From IMG/VR virus record IMGVR_UViG_3300035661_000023, positions 1-64,000 of that record: 64,000 nt of DNA; one strand, given 5' to 3'. A model generated the notes under the pieces. It made no database searches, was not told the origin of the DNA, and saw nothing but the letters and a program-made list of their open reading frames with translations. The number at the start of each line of letters is the position of its first letter. The first letter of the stretch is position 1. Of the stretch, positions 41,040 to 53,100 are shown in pieces. The position numbers and the translations under genes are program-made. The DNA is from a virus.

Positions 41040-42200
41040 TTATTCTTTGATCAGATTTCCAGAGAGTTTAGCTGCATACCTAGCAATCTTTGAATCTACA
41101 GATTCATTTGCTTCTTTGGATTCTTTAGTCAGACGATCAGTAGCCTTAGCGACACCCTTCAGACGCTTAGTAGAAGTTTCTGTAGCATCATATGAAGCCT
41201 TGTGCATAGTATCTGCATATCCTTCTCTGCGCTTTGCATTCTCCGGTTCGCCTGCTTTTCTATAGTATTCAGCATCTGCTCGTGCTTCTTTTTCATGATT
41301 GTTATTGTGCATTGCAGCAGTTGCATTTACAGTAGAAGAACCAGCAGCTTTCTTGATGTATGAACCCAGAGTTTTCTTGCTCAGTTCATCCAGAGATTGA
41401 TATTCTTCATCCAACATGAATTCAACGATAGAGTTGAGTGACTGACCTTCGGTGATATCTGCCCAATCTTCTTCGTCTAGTCCCACTGATTCATTCATAG
41501 CCTTGCGAGCTTTATCTACTGAACCACCTGGAATTGATTGACCATGATGATCAACATGACGAATTGTATATCGTCCACGGAACATTTCCTCACCTTGAGC
41601 ATGTGCTGCATCGGATGCCGCTTTATATCCATCATCTGTTGACAGATTTACACCATTTTGTCCGTGGGTAAATGTTGGTGCTTTGCCAAGCAGATCTTTG
41701 TCAGTCCCGCGAGTAGGTCTTACTTCCAAAGAATTTAGCATTGCTTTGTAAGTTTTAGCTTCTTCTAGTTCTTCGGACTCATTAGTGCCAGCCAGCTTAG
41801 CGGCTTTACGAGCAGCTAACTTAGCCTTCATACTAGCTTTAGCCTCATCAGACCAACCCTTACCAGTAACACCAGAACCATTCTTGTTCAGAGCACCAGC
41901 AGGGCGCCCACGACCACGCTTGACTGCTGGTTCGGCAGCAACTGTGGACTTGGCTGCTTTGCCAGAATCTTCATCATCTGGTAGCACTTTTGAATATACA
42001 CGACCTGTTGAGGTTTTCTTTTCCTTGTGTCCGGTCATAGTATAGTCGGTGTTAACAGCAGAGCGCTTGACCTTCTTAGGTTCATCTGCAGGTACACCTT
42101 TACCGTACTTGCTCAGTGTTTTTCCGATAGAACCGAAGTCCATCTCGTCAACCTGATCTTCTTCTAAGCTAGTACCAAATTTGATTTCTGATTTTGACAT
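41040..42200 (-). CDS. Prohead-core/internal virion-like protein (386 aa)
   Basis: 386 residues, MSKSEIKFGTSLEEDQVDEM, Lys/Ala/Glu-rich, with an AT-hook-like KRGRGRPAGALNKNG (about residue 93), suggesting DNA contact. Two copies of a short motif (SLDELSKKTLGSYIKKAAGS near 270) recall motifs in phage internal proteins; the neighbour at 42244-43026 has the related ELSTGTLDSYAEKAK. Together with the gp68-like neighbour this suggests scaffold/core or packaged proteins that a prohead protease trims. No TAG codon in 1.1 kb. Confidence 0.55.
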   Translation of the reverse strand: MSKSEIKFGTSLEEDQVDEMDFGSIGKTLSKYGKGVPADEPKKVKRSAVNTDYTMTGHKEKKTSTGRVYSKVLPDDEDSGKAAKSTVAAEPAVKRGRGRPAGALNKNGSGVTGKGWSDEAKASMKAKLAARKAAKLAGTNESEELEEAKTYKAMLNSLEVRPTRGTDKDLLGKAPTFTHGQNGVNLSTDDGYKAASDAAHAQGEEMFRGRYTIRHVDHHGQSIPGGSVDKARKAMNESVGLDEEDWADITEGQSLNSIVEFMLDEEYQSLDELSKKTLGSYIKKAAGSSTVNATAAMHNNNHEKEARADAEYYRKAGEPENAKRREGYADTMHKASYDATETSTKRLKGVAKATDRLTKESKEANESVDSKIARYAAKLSGNLIKE

Positions 42201-42243
42201 TGTTAAAACTCTCCTATATTCTTTTATTTAATCTTCACCGGAA

Positions 42244-43026
42244 TTAAGAACCAATGGTCATTCTGTGTGCTGGATATAATCTACCATCAGCCCCTACCTT
42301 CTTATCAGCCGAAGCAATCTCACCTTCTTTCATAGCAGAGTATCTACCTGTGGAAATAAGTTGCTGTGCTCTCATGGATGAACCAACTGAATCATGAGTA
42401 TGCCAAGTTCCATCCGATTTCTTGGATTGGATGACGAACTCACGTCCTGCTTTACGGCTCAGTACTTGATATTCCTTACCGTCTTTTTCTTTAGAGGAAT
42501 GTACAACAGTTGCTTCATCAACTTCATGTACAATCTCTTCGGATTCTGTAACACCCCAGCGTTGCCCAGCTTTCTTGTAGGAAGATTTTGCAGTAGCCTT
42601 AGTAATACCATCTTGTCTCTTACCGGACTTGTCTAGCAATTCCATAGCACGAGTTAGATTCTTAGATCTACCAGCTTTGTTCATCAGTGCTGAACTGGAT
42701 TTCTTAGCCTTCTCTGCATATGAATCCAGAGTACCTGTAGACAATTCATTGACGGTTGCTTCACGCTTGAACTTTACAGTATGAGCATTACCGGTCGACT
42801 TGCTAAGTTCTTCTGCCTTTTTCTTAGCTGCAATTTCACTATATGCAACATGAACCTGCTTGCCTTTGTGGTCAACTACAGTGAACGATTCACCAAGTTC
42901 TGATACAATCTCTGCAGATTCATCAAGTTTGCGCTTGCAAAGTTTCTTTACTGTAGCCAAAGCCTTAGTCTTATATGACTGAATGGTGTCGGTTGATAAT
43001 TTATTGGTATGCATAACTTCTTTCAT
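42244..43026 (-). CDS. Internal virion-like protein sharing the (L)ST.TLxSYxxKA motif (260 aa)
   Basis: 260 residues from MKEVMHTNKLSTDTIQSYKT; this start is just after the stop of the upstream gene (43028). The protein carries LSTDTIQSYKTKA near the start and ELSTGTLDSYAEKAKKSSSA at about residue 105, the same motif as in the neighbouring 386-aa protein. The composition is Lys/Ser/Glu-rich. It is probably a prohead core or packaged protein; no enzyme motif is visible. No TAG codon. Confidence 0.5.
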   Translation of the reverse strand: MKEVMHTNKLSTDTIQSYKTKALATVKKLCKRKLDESAEIVSELGESFTVVDHKGKQVHVAYSEIAAKKKAEELSKSTGNAHTVKFKREATVNELSTGTLDSYAEKAKKSSSALMNKAGRSKNLTRAMELLDKSGKRQDGITKATAKSSYKKAGQRWGVTESEEIVHEVDEATVVHSSKEKDGKEYQVLSRKAGREFVIQSKKSDGTWHTHDSVGSSMRAQQLISTGRYSAMKEGEIASADKKVGADGRLYPAHRMTIGS

Positions 43027-43027
43027 A

Positions 43028-44092
43028 TTATCGTGATAGACGTTCTTTTTCCACTTGTCTGACAAGTGGAACTAATTTCATAGCCATTCTATCAATGACA
43101 TTCTTTCTGCGTTTGATAATACGCTCAATGCGTTCCTTTTCACCCGAGGAAAGTTGGTCCAATGGCTTCTTTGCTAATTTCTTTTCCATGGCTTTTACAG
43201 CCAGTTTTCTTGCTCTATGATTCAGCGTAGCACCACTTGAATGCTTCTTCAGGGCAATCTTCAATTTAGCTTGAAGTTTATTCTTGTTTTTTGCCATTCG
43301 GATTCTTGCTTTAAGTCTCTCCGAACGGGATAATACTTCATTCAGTTCTGATTCATCGATAGACTCTTCCAAATGATTCCCTTTTTCATCATAGATTCCA
43401 AACTCTTCATCATCATATGTGGAAAGAATATCTTCATGATCTAAATCTGCAATCATGGCATCCAACTCTTGATCCGAAAATTCATCATCATCTACTTGTT
43501 TCTTTTCCTCTGTGACGATAATCTTTACTTTAGGAGAAGCGACAACATCAATGCCGGCAGATTCTGCCAGTTTTAACATCTCATCTACCAGTGCTGCGTT
43601 CTCTGCCGACATTTCACCTGCACTAGCAATTGCATTCTCAATAACTTGTGTGGGTGTTTCACCGGCAACAGACTTATATCCGAGTGACTGTGCAATAATA
43701 GATGCCGCTTGTGTTTTTCGTGTCAGATCTTCATTTACTTGCTTCTTGACTGTAATCTTGGCAACTTTCACCTATTCCTTAACAGGAAGAACAGGTTTCT
43801 GTTTTGTTGCGATCTCAATACAAGGTTCAAATGTGATAGATTCTTGCAGAGGTGTGTAGATCTTATTATCAATCACTACTTCTAGCCTAACTGGATAATT
43901 GCCAGCAGATAGAATATTCTTTAGTACTGGAATTTCTACTTCGGTAGATTCGTTAACATTTCTACATGGTAGCATAATGCTGAAATCTTTGCCCTCTATA
44001 ATGAATCTTGCCATGGGCTGAGATTCTGCTCCAGTTACTGAAACACCAAATTCTAACTTGGTACTTTCGTCTAATTTTAGTTGTGTGATCAT
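43028..44092 (-). CDS. Two-part protein with a basic core-like C-terminus (354 aa)
   Basis: 354 residues, one TAG codon at 43772 joining an N-terminal beta-rich part (MITQLKLDESTKLEFGVSVT) to a long helical part. The acidic middle (DDDEFSDQELDAMIADLDHE) precedes a very basic tail: RSERLKARIRMAKNKNKLQA, HSSGATLNHRARKLAVKAM and KPLDQLSSGEKERIERIIKR. Proteins with this basic tail are found in T4-like phages near capsid genes and are probably prohead-core or DNA-condensing. If TAG were a stop, the gene would be two unrelated-looking genes. Confidence 0.6.
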
Positions 44093-44118
44093 GTTAAGTC
44101 CATCAAGAATGAATTGAA

Positions 44119-44430
44119 TTATTTATTATTTGTGTATGCATTAATAGCAGTTTCTGCAATTTTTGCCCCTGACCAAATTCCCAGATAAGACAAGAACATC
44201 CAAGTATCAATTGTATTGTTCTTTAGTACAATGTACATGACGACCCAAGTGCTTACTGCTAATGATACGAATATTGCCATACGAAATGCAGATGGTTTTC
44301 CTGAATCATCTCTGAGCATATCTTCGAATTCGAAATTGTTGTCTGGGTCCTTTTGTACGCGATAGAGTACCCAGCCACCCATCATGAAAATGAGTAACAT
44401 CACAATTGACGCTATATCAAAGCTATCCAT
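44119..44430 (-). CDS. Small membrane protein, possible holin (103 aa)
   Basis: 103 residues, MDSFDIASIVMLLIFMMGGW, then a polar stretch (DPDNNFEFEDMLRDDSGKPS), and two more hydrophobic segments (FRMAIFVSLAVSTWVVMYIV; WMFLSYLGIWSGAKIAETAI). Three membrane segments with a short polar loop fit a holin-like topology. An upstream in-frame ATG at 44454 exists, but the later one avoids a long overlap with the upstream gene. The spanin pair lies 6 kb to the left in the same direction. Holin function is a guess. Confidence 0.5.
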   Translation of the reverse strand: MDSFDIASIVMLLIFMMGGWVLYRVQKDPDNNFEFEDMLRDDSGKPSAFRMAIFVSLAVSTWVVMYIVLKNNTIDTWMFLSYLGIWSGAKIAETAINAYTNNK

Positions 44431-44827
44431 TAGTCTATCTAGATGTTGTTGCAATTCTATTCACCGTTATAGTTATCTGTTCTTGTTCGTAAATCTGAAC
44501 TCCATTCACAGATACCATAACATTATTAGTCGAAAAGTTCTTGATTCCTTTTAACGTGGCAATAACTCTAGCTTGTTTTTCATCAACAATCTGAGTATCC
44601 TCGTACCATTTTCCATTGTATTTAATTCTTACGGTTACTCGGAAATGTGTTGGCTTCCTATGTAATGGGGCAGGAACGAAACCACCCCAGCCTCCACCAC
44701 CACTGGAATGAGGGATGACAGGCTCAATGATTACTTCTGTTTCGTATGTACCTAGATTTGCTATAGATCTGGTAGTGACCTAACCAGGGAATAAACCTTG
44801 TACCGCTAGATTCTTATGCTCGAACAT
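44417..44827 (-). CDS. Hypothetical structural-region protein (136 aa)
   Basis: 136 residues, MFEHKNLAVQGLFPG, three TAG codons (near residue 16, then RTSR-TAG-TNG-TAG-L at the end). Beta-rich with IANLGTYETEVIIEP, a Gly-rich GGGGWGGFVPAP loop and FRVTVRIKYNGKWYEDTQIV. Two of the TAG codons lie in the last eight codons, so translation that terminated at TAG would lose only the tail. It lies between two fibre-locus genes and the membrane protein; function unknown. Confidence 0.55.
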
Positions 44828-44831
44828 AGAA

Positions 44832-45569
44832 TTAGACTCGAGTTATGATGGTTTCTGTGGATGTTGTGACGATGTTCTGGCTTATAGATCCAGCGACACG
44901 TGCATTCTCTGTGACGATCAGTGGCTTAGTAATGTCCAAACCGAGAAGTTCATACATTTCCAGAATCATAGTTGCTTGTGTTGGAGTCAGTCCAGCAGTC
45001 TGGTTTTCCAGAGTTAGTACATGAGCAAGTTCAGGAGCAAGTTCAGTGCGAACTGCAGCTGCTATAGTATTAGCCTAAGGTATCTGGTTTGATTTAGCTA
45101 GGACTGTAGATGATTCAATTTCTGCTAGAGTAGCTCCGCCACCAGCTCCAGTCTACGTCAATGTTCTATCTGTATAATTCCAGATATCTGCCGCTGTTGG
45201 TCCAGAACTACCTGATGTTGATACCGTGTTCACCAATGCGGAAACTGTAGCAGGAAACTGTGCTACCATTCCTGGAGTATAATAGGCTGTTTCATAGTCG
45301 TCAGAGTACAACACACCAGTAACTCTGACCTTAGTAAAATCCAAAGATAGCTTCCAACCATTGATCAAGAAGTACACATCACCTGTATACACACCTGGGC
45401 CAATTTGATCCAAACCTGTCACCCTGATGGCAGGAAGATATTTGAGGTTATCGGCTGTGGCTATCCAGTCTACCCAGGCAGAATATACATCTACTCGAAT
45501 ATCAAGAGATGTTACTGTGCTCAGTACACTGATTACCTTTGTCACACCATCAAATGTTACTTTTGCCAT
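44832..45569 (-). CDS. Conserved fibre-locus protein (245 aa)
   Basis: 245 residues, MAKVTFDGVTKVISVLSTVT, with LDIRVDVYSAWVDWIATADN and LKYLPAIRVTGLDQIGPGVY. The pattern 'MAKVTFDG..K.I.V..GVT.LDVKVDLYS.WK(E/D)W' and 'YLPA.R..GGD' is common in phage proteins encoded beside fibre genes. The C-terminal half is helical and variable. Two TAG codons. Presumably a fibre attachment or trimerisation protein. Confidence 0.65.
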
Positions 45570-45634
45570 CGATAAGAATTAGTTCAAAAAATAAGGGGAA
45601 TGTTCCCTTATTTACAGATGAAAATCTGAGATGA

Positions 45635-47068
45635 TTAGGATGCGTAGACGCGATCTTGTTCTGCAGTCAATGACAGAGAAATGGCTTTACTTCTAGTCAG
45701 AGTACCAGTTGCAACCACATACTTGCCAGAACCTGGGCGGACACCAATCAAGGTAATCGCTCTGTCTGTAGCCGGAGTTGCTCCACCCTGTACGTTACCA
45801 TCATAGTCATACGTGAAGGCAATAGATGAAGCGGAAATAGTTCCTGTGATTGGTGTGCCCTAGGCATCGTTAACTGTGATCGCACCAGATTCACCATAGT
45901 CGTTACCAGCACCCGGAGGAGATGTGAACATCATGCGATATGAAGAACCAGCTCCTATCAATGGCGCGTTGAATGTAATTGTACCAACTGCGGTGTATGG
46001 GTTAGTTCTCAGCGTATTTGAATCATCATAGAATTCAATACGGTTAGAGTCAGCTGACTGGATATTATCGATGTAAACTGATTGTGATGTTACCAGAGTA
46101 TCACCAACGAATGTCAACAGAGAAGAAGCAGTCTTACCAGTTACAGAACCTGCGGTACCGGCAGTGTTGATGTTACTGTTCTGACGCAACAAGTATTGAA
46201 TCTTGGTGTAGATCTGTTCAAGTGTTGCATTGTTACCGTTAATGATAATCTTGAAGTTTCTAGAAGTACCACCGATAACTCTTGTCTGGTTTTCCGTGTA
46301 GTAGGAAACATTAATACCAGAGTATGGTGCTCCTGACATTGCAGCATCAAGAATAGGTGAACCAGAAGAGTAGGTCTTCAAGTCATCTTCGTTTGACAGC
46401 AGAACATTAACGATGTTAGCACCAGTAGATGTCTTACCGGTATCAGCCAGCACTGAGTCTTTGTACTTCTTGTTAGATTCTCTAACGAATGCCTTGAAGT
46501 AAGTTCTCTTGTCGAATGTTGTCGTTGTTGCATCAGCTGTAATATCACCATAAATCTGGATACCTTCGTCACATTGGTCAGTGAATGTAAAGTTAGTAGG
46601 AGCATCAATAGAAGCTCGTTGATAGTACAACTGAGAACCAGCGGATACGGAACCCAGACCCACAATACCCACATACTGTCTAGCCAAAGCACCACCAGAG
46701 ATTAGGTTACCAGAACCATCATACACACCAGCTGTGAATTCAGACCAACCACCATCACGCAGCATTTGACGGGTTGCATCATTAGCTGGTTTCCAGCCGT
46801 TGTACCGAGCACCATCAGTACCAAATTGGAACTGACCAGAAAGTCGGTCAATCGCATACATCGGAAATGGAGAATCTTGGTATGCAAGCGTATTCCACAA
46901 GTCAACAAACTTAGAATATAAAGCAGCTAGTTCTACTCCATCTTTGGCAATTAAGCCGTTTGTAGTAGAACCGTCTGCAGACGCAATAAGTGTAAATGTT
47001 TTAGCAACTTCGTCAATTGTAAGATTTGTTCCTACTATAAGTTGCGTTCTGCTATTCAGCTTTGCCAT
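45635..47068 (-). CDS. Conserved structural protein next to the giant fibre (477 aa)
   Basis: 477 residues, MAKLNSRTQLIVGTNLTIDE, one TAG codon (45860) close to the 3' end. The N-terminal pattern 'KL.S...L.VGTNLTID...T..L' is shared with proteins near fibre genes in large myoviruses. The body is beta-rich with long Ser/Thr/Gly stretches typical of fibre-associated proteins. It has its own hairpin and TATAAATA promoter and is separated from the giant fibre by about 100 bases, so it can be expressed independently. Confidence 0.6.
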
Positions 47069-47167
47069 GAATTTTCCTTAATAGTTTTGATATATTTATA
47101 GTCAAGCGAGAAACACATATGATCTTTAGTTGTGTATTAAGTTCATCTTTAGTGTAACTTGTGTAAC
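47069..47167 (-). promoter_or_regulatory. Stem-loop plus late promoter (TATAAATA) cassette
   Basis: The gap between the giant fibre gene and the 477-aa gene holds, in the minus direction, ACACA/TGTGT arms around a loop with CTAAAG (47113-47135), then CTTGAC and an exact TATAAATA (47093-47100). The arrangement is the same as at 2.09-2.18 kb, a copy of a mobile-looking control cassette. Confidence 0.6.
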
Positions 47168-50100
47168 TTACTCATAAGCCAGATCAACCAGTTGAGCAAC
47201 AGGAATTGATGCATCGGTGGTACCTAGCGCATAATTACGAATTGTGTATGGTTTGAATCCAGGTTTGTACACAACAATGTCTACATTCTGTTGAACTGAA
47301 TACTCATAGTTCCAATATGTCACCGAGTTGTTTTCTATAGAAGCAATAATGGTTGTTGTACCTGCCATCAGGACCACGATATCAGATCCAGTCTTAAGAC
47401 CAGTCAGTGTCAGATTGTTCACAGATGCTGGATAGTAATTTCCCACTACATTGTCTAGTTCTGTAAACAGGCGGATTGCCATTAACTTACTGGTCGGTTG
47501 TGGTGCAAATACACCAATTGTGTTAGTCGCAGTGATTGTCCCGTGAATACCAACAAGACTCACCTATCCAGATGCAGTAGACAAACTCGCCGCTGTGTTG
47601 CCATAAGATGCTGTGGTTACAGTAAATGTTGTGGCGTTTACAATAGCATGCACGAAGTAGGTAGTTCCCGTGCTCAGACCACCAATCGCGGTTTCTACTC
47701 TGAACCCCATACTTGAGTGTAGGTTAGCAGTGCTGTCACATGTTACTGCTGCATACGTACCGGTTATTACTGTAGATGTAACACCTTGAGGAAAGTTAAC
47801 TACCCATGTGGAGCCGGAGCCGGAGCCGGAGATATTTGCTACAATATATGTACCAGAAGTAACCCCGGTGCCTGTCACCAGCATACCAGGTACTATTGTG
47901 CCAGCAGCTAATGTTCCGACTGTTAATGTAGTTCCAGCAATTGTGGATCCATTCAGTGTCGCTGTTGTATTAGCAGCAGTTGCTGAAATTGTAGCTACTA
48001 AAGTACTAGAATAAATTGTGTCACCGGTAGCCCAAGACCCAGTAACGCTGGAGCACGCGATGCTACCAGTTGTTGATGTAGTTATAGTTTCGTCGGCTTC
48101 AATTACAGCCGTACCAGTTGCAGAGGCGGCTGATAGTGTGTTTCTAATTGTTTCACCGATGACAAACTGTGCAGTCTGCCCTGTGTATTTCATGACATAT
48201 CTTGCACTAACCCGAAACTTGATTCTGAAACCAACTGATGGATCAAAAGCAGTTTCGTATGCTAGATTGCAGATCCCATTATTGCCGTTTAGCAATTTCC
48301 AAGAACCAGAATAACCAGCACCTCTGTCTAAATCATACTCAAGTTTTGCACCCAGAGATGTTACTGGGCTCAGTCCAATATCAACGCCATAGATGTGTGG
48401 CATGCGTCTAGAGAATCCAGTTACACCCTTGATAACATGAGGCCACTCGAATGTGACAACATCTGAGTTGGTAGTAAAGAACAAACCACCCGAGTTATCA
48501 AAATAAGCATTACCAGATACAAACGCATAAGGTTTCAACGACTTAGTCGATGGAGACATTCTAACATCCAAACATCCCTTGTTTGCAGCTCCCCATGTCA
48601 TTTCGTGGAACATGTTATCATAAACCGCAGCAAGTGATGCTGGGTTAACTGGGAAACTATCCTGAGATGGGTTAGTGGTCATATTCCATGATACAGCACT
48701 GTTTACTGGGATAGAATCGCAGCCAGGGGACCCTTTGTAGATTGTATCTAAAGAAGAAGCACCCCACGGACTAATTCCGCTTAGGGTTGATGTTACGTTC
48801 TGAAACTTGATCCCAGATGATGCGTTGTTAATAATAGAATCAAAATACACAGTAGACACATAATTTCTTGGATTGACCATCTTGATATTATGTAAGTACA
48901 CATTATAAGCAGCTGTGGAATATCCCAACAAGTTACCGACGGAACCATTGAACGAGATTGTGGAATTCTTTATCGTGATACCACTAGCTCCGTTCTATGG
49001 ATACAATAGAACGTTTCTATCAGCCAGATAGTTGTTTGCCGGTTGATAATTATCGATCGTGTGATTTGAAGATGAAGCATAAGCAAACGCTACATCTGTT
49101 CCACCAGATTCTGTACTGTAAACTTGGTTCTGATCGGTGATTGTAAAATTAGGTCCTGAATTATCGACATGCAAGTGAGCCCAATACTGACCAGTAGGTG
49201 CTGCTTGGATGTTAGTAACAATACCTGCTGGAGCATCATATAGGAAATAACCAGAAACACCATCAGAGAAGTTGAATAATTGTTGCGGCAAGAATGCAGT
49301 AATAGCCGTCGCATTAGGTGGTGTCGGCACTGGTATAGATGATCCAACTGTGACCATAGCTCGTACAGCTTCTACCATACTACCCATCAGTGGCAATCTG
49401 ATGACTGCGTTAGTTGCGTTTGATGTTGTTGTAAATGTTACAGAATATCTCTTCCATTGGTTAGTCAAAACCAAGCTATTAGTTGTAGTTCCAAACAACA
49501 GATCACAAGTAATATAGTCACGAAGATCTGGGTGTCTAGCTCTTAGATAGACCTAGAATGTATACGGGACTCCGATTCCTGTGTTGATAGTTTGTGTCAG
49601 AGTTCCGTTTGCAGCAGCAGCATATAAAGATGCCCCTAGTGCAGTTCCTAGTGCAGCGTTATTGCCAATAAGGTTGTCAAATGGTGTATACACAGCAGCG
49701 TTTGTTGCTGTGATGTTCGATGCCACCCATGTTGTTGCTAGAGTATCTGATTGCAGTGCCTGGTTTTGGATGACAACAGGAGCAGTAGCAATGCCAGCCA
49801 TCTCAGGCAGTTCTTGCCCAACAACAAAGCGTAGTGTTTGATTCACAAATGTATTTGTGTTTGCAACGGATACTGTCATGGAAGTTGCAGAGTCTACAGT
49901 CTACACTACACTATCTAAGCCAACGTTAGAACCGAAGATATACATTCCGGGAGCAGGACTGAAGCCGATATAAGATCTGTTATTACCTCTAGATGTCACA
50001 TTAGCAGTTAGGTTAGCAGACAGCACGATTGTATCAAAATCTGGCACATCTATCACAGTAGTTCCTACTGGAATGCCGGGTCCGGTTACAATTACTCCTG

Positions 50101-53100
50101 GTATGATACCGTTGGCAAAGAAGTTGAATACCGTAGATGATAGTACGTTTGTACCAACTTTTCCATCAATTTCAAATGATGCTTGCCAGTAGTACCAGCT
50201 ACCTTGTGTGGTGATTGTGTTAGCCGCAGCAGTGCCAGAGCAGTTTGCGATCGATGCAGCTCCACCACCGGACAATTTGCGCAGTCTGTAGTAGTACGTC
50301 GTTCCTTTAGTCACACCATGTGTGTCATTAAAGAACATCTGCCCAGCAGTTACTGATTGTGTAGCACCAATTAATGTTGTAGCATCTCTAGCAGTAAAAC
50401 CTGGTGTAGTTGATCTGAACAACTGATATACACCTTTATAGAAAGATGCAGTCATACCAGACGCAGTTTTAGTAGCAGGCTTGTTGATAGTAAACGTTGT
50501 GCCGTTTGTGATACCTGTTACAATTGCTCCGTTCACTGGGCTGCCAGCGGCACCACCGAATAAAGCCATAGCACCAGTTGCAACTTGGTTACCGTTACTT
50601 AATACCATGACAGTGCCGACTTGCAGACCAGCAGTTGATGTACAAGTCACTGTTGTGCTACCGTTTGTTGTAGAAACAGAAGACGCTGTGTTTAGTGCAG
50701 TACTAAATTCTGTCGATTGGTGATATACGGAAATTCTGTTATATACTGGCATAACATCTGTATACAAAGTCCAGGTAGGAGTTGTTACAGAAATGTCAGA
50801 AGTATACGCAAACCTACCCGTTATCGCAGACACAACACCAACGGCATTACCATTATTCGCAATGCCAATCCAAGATGTAACATCTGGTAGATATTTCAGA
50901 GCAGACCAAGTAACACCATCGGTTGAAGTGGCGAAGCACGCAGATGCTTGAGCTGCAGTAAATGCTGTGTGTGATGTAGTATTCCACACAGAACCAGCCA
51001 TGATCACAAACACAGAACCAGTGAATATGATCTTAGAATATGTCATACCTGTGGGGAGAGCTGGTGCAGTGCTAGCTGTCCAGGATGTTCCGTCTGTGCT
51101 GTATGCGGTAGGCCCTGTTGTACTTGAACCCGAAATTGCAACGAATTTTGAAGCACCGAATGCAATCTATTGCCATAGAGATGATGCTAGAGCACCACCA
51201 GCAGTCCAAGTTGCTCCATCTACGGAATATGCAGATGCAGTACTTGCCACAGACCCACCTGCAATTGCTATATATCTTCCTGCACCGTTTGAAGTTACAT
51301 CAATCCAAGTGGCTGATGCTAATGTGGTTGCAGTAAAAACGAAGGACCCGGTTGTTACACTACCTCTAGTGCCAGCCGTTGACACAGCAGATCCACCAGA
51401 TACTGCTACCCATTTATTTGTTGCTTGGGTGTTATCAAATGCCAGTTTTTGCCACTGAGCAGCTGCTGGTGCAGTTGTTACTTGTGACCAATCTTTCCCA
51501 TTAGTGGAAATTGCAATTAATGTAGAAGCCGCCCCACCACCACCGATTGCCATAAAGTAGTTCTGTGTTGGGCACCAGATAATATCTCGCCAGTATGTAG
51601 AAGCTGTGGTTGATGCTATAGGTAATTGATATGCAGTCCAAGTTACTCCATTATCATCAGAAACCATAGCTGTGTTAGCACCAACAGCTATAGCCCCGTC
51701 TAAAAATACCCATGATCCATTACCGTATGCCATACAAGGTGCCGTTGTTTGCTACCAAGCCGGAGTTACACCCACACGCTGTGGCATTTGCAAATACTTC
51801 GGGAAATTGCCATGCACACCACAAATTGGCATAGAATCTACATAAGACGTTACATCTTGCACATTTGTTGTTTTGTATGATCTAGACTTCAACCAGTATT
51901 TTGTGTCTTTTGCAATGTACTGTTCGTTCTTAACATCTGCCAGAACACGCATACCAGATGCCCAGCTATACCCCTCATTGTTGATACCAGTTCTGTGTGT
52001 GATATTAGAAATCTTGGTGTTGTTGACAACATAGCACCCCATCACACCATTGACATTATACAGCTTGATGTTAGAATAGTTATGATTATTACCAGCACTA
52101 TTTGGTGAAAATGCAGTGTTGTTTGGTCTAGTTTTTGGATATGAACCAACCTGGATTCCTTTGAAGTTGTTGATCGTGACATTATTAGAATAACTAAGTC
52201 CAAAGAATCCTGCATATGCTGAGCCAATCGATGGGTTTGTCTACAAACCGTAGTTCATATGACCACCAAACGTCATCGTCACATTTTGTATATTTGCATT
52301 AGAAACATATGACCACAAAGCACTAGTCAACGAGTTACCAAAAGAGGCAGTATTGCCTAATAACATACGATGTTCGCGAACTACCCAGGGTCCATAATAT
52401 GTGTACGCAGTTGTGCTAGTCGTTGTGTGTGCAGCAGTAGAAATCACTAATGATGTCGCAGAAACTACTGAGGTAACAGTTGCCGCATGAATAGCTGCAC
52501 CACCAGTAGTCAACAACATACCAGGAATAATAGCAGTTGATGACGGTATTGTGATTGTTGTTGAAGATGCAGTAGAAGCACCAGTAGCACCAAGAGCTAC
52601 TGGGCTAGTTACCATCATCCCGAATGATGGTAACTAGAATGCTACGTTATCCATCGATAGCTGGTAGCACTCTGAAATGAATGGAACACACTGCCCACCT
52701 GAGTTAGTGATTGATACAGAACTAGCTTGTGAGAAGTTAGAATATGATTCACCAAACAGAGTCTTGTCAAAGCTAAATTTCCCCCCACCAGCAGAAGTTC
52801 TTAAGTGGAACGGAGCATTACTAGATGTAAACACCGCATTCATGAAGTTAGCCGGAGAATAATCCGTTAACATTATGTTTGGGACTCTAATCTTAGCACC
52901 GGTCGGCGGGAGAGTCCCATTCGTGCCATCTCCGAATCTCAGTGTAGTTGTATTCTGTGCATAGATAGGCAGAATTGCTGCCATTGGTATATTAGCAAAA
53001 CCAGTAGTACCAGAAGATGATGCAAAAGATATTACACCATTAATCGTGAAACTAGTTGAAGATAGTACTTCTTGTACCACAGCACCACCAGATATACTTC

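Noticed and set aside
43028-44092. Two separate genes (106 aa and 247 aa) divided at 43772.
   Set aside because: The divide is a TAG in the same frame, the second part has no clear ribosome site, and all neighbours show read-through; still, separate genes are not fully excluded.
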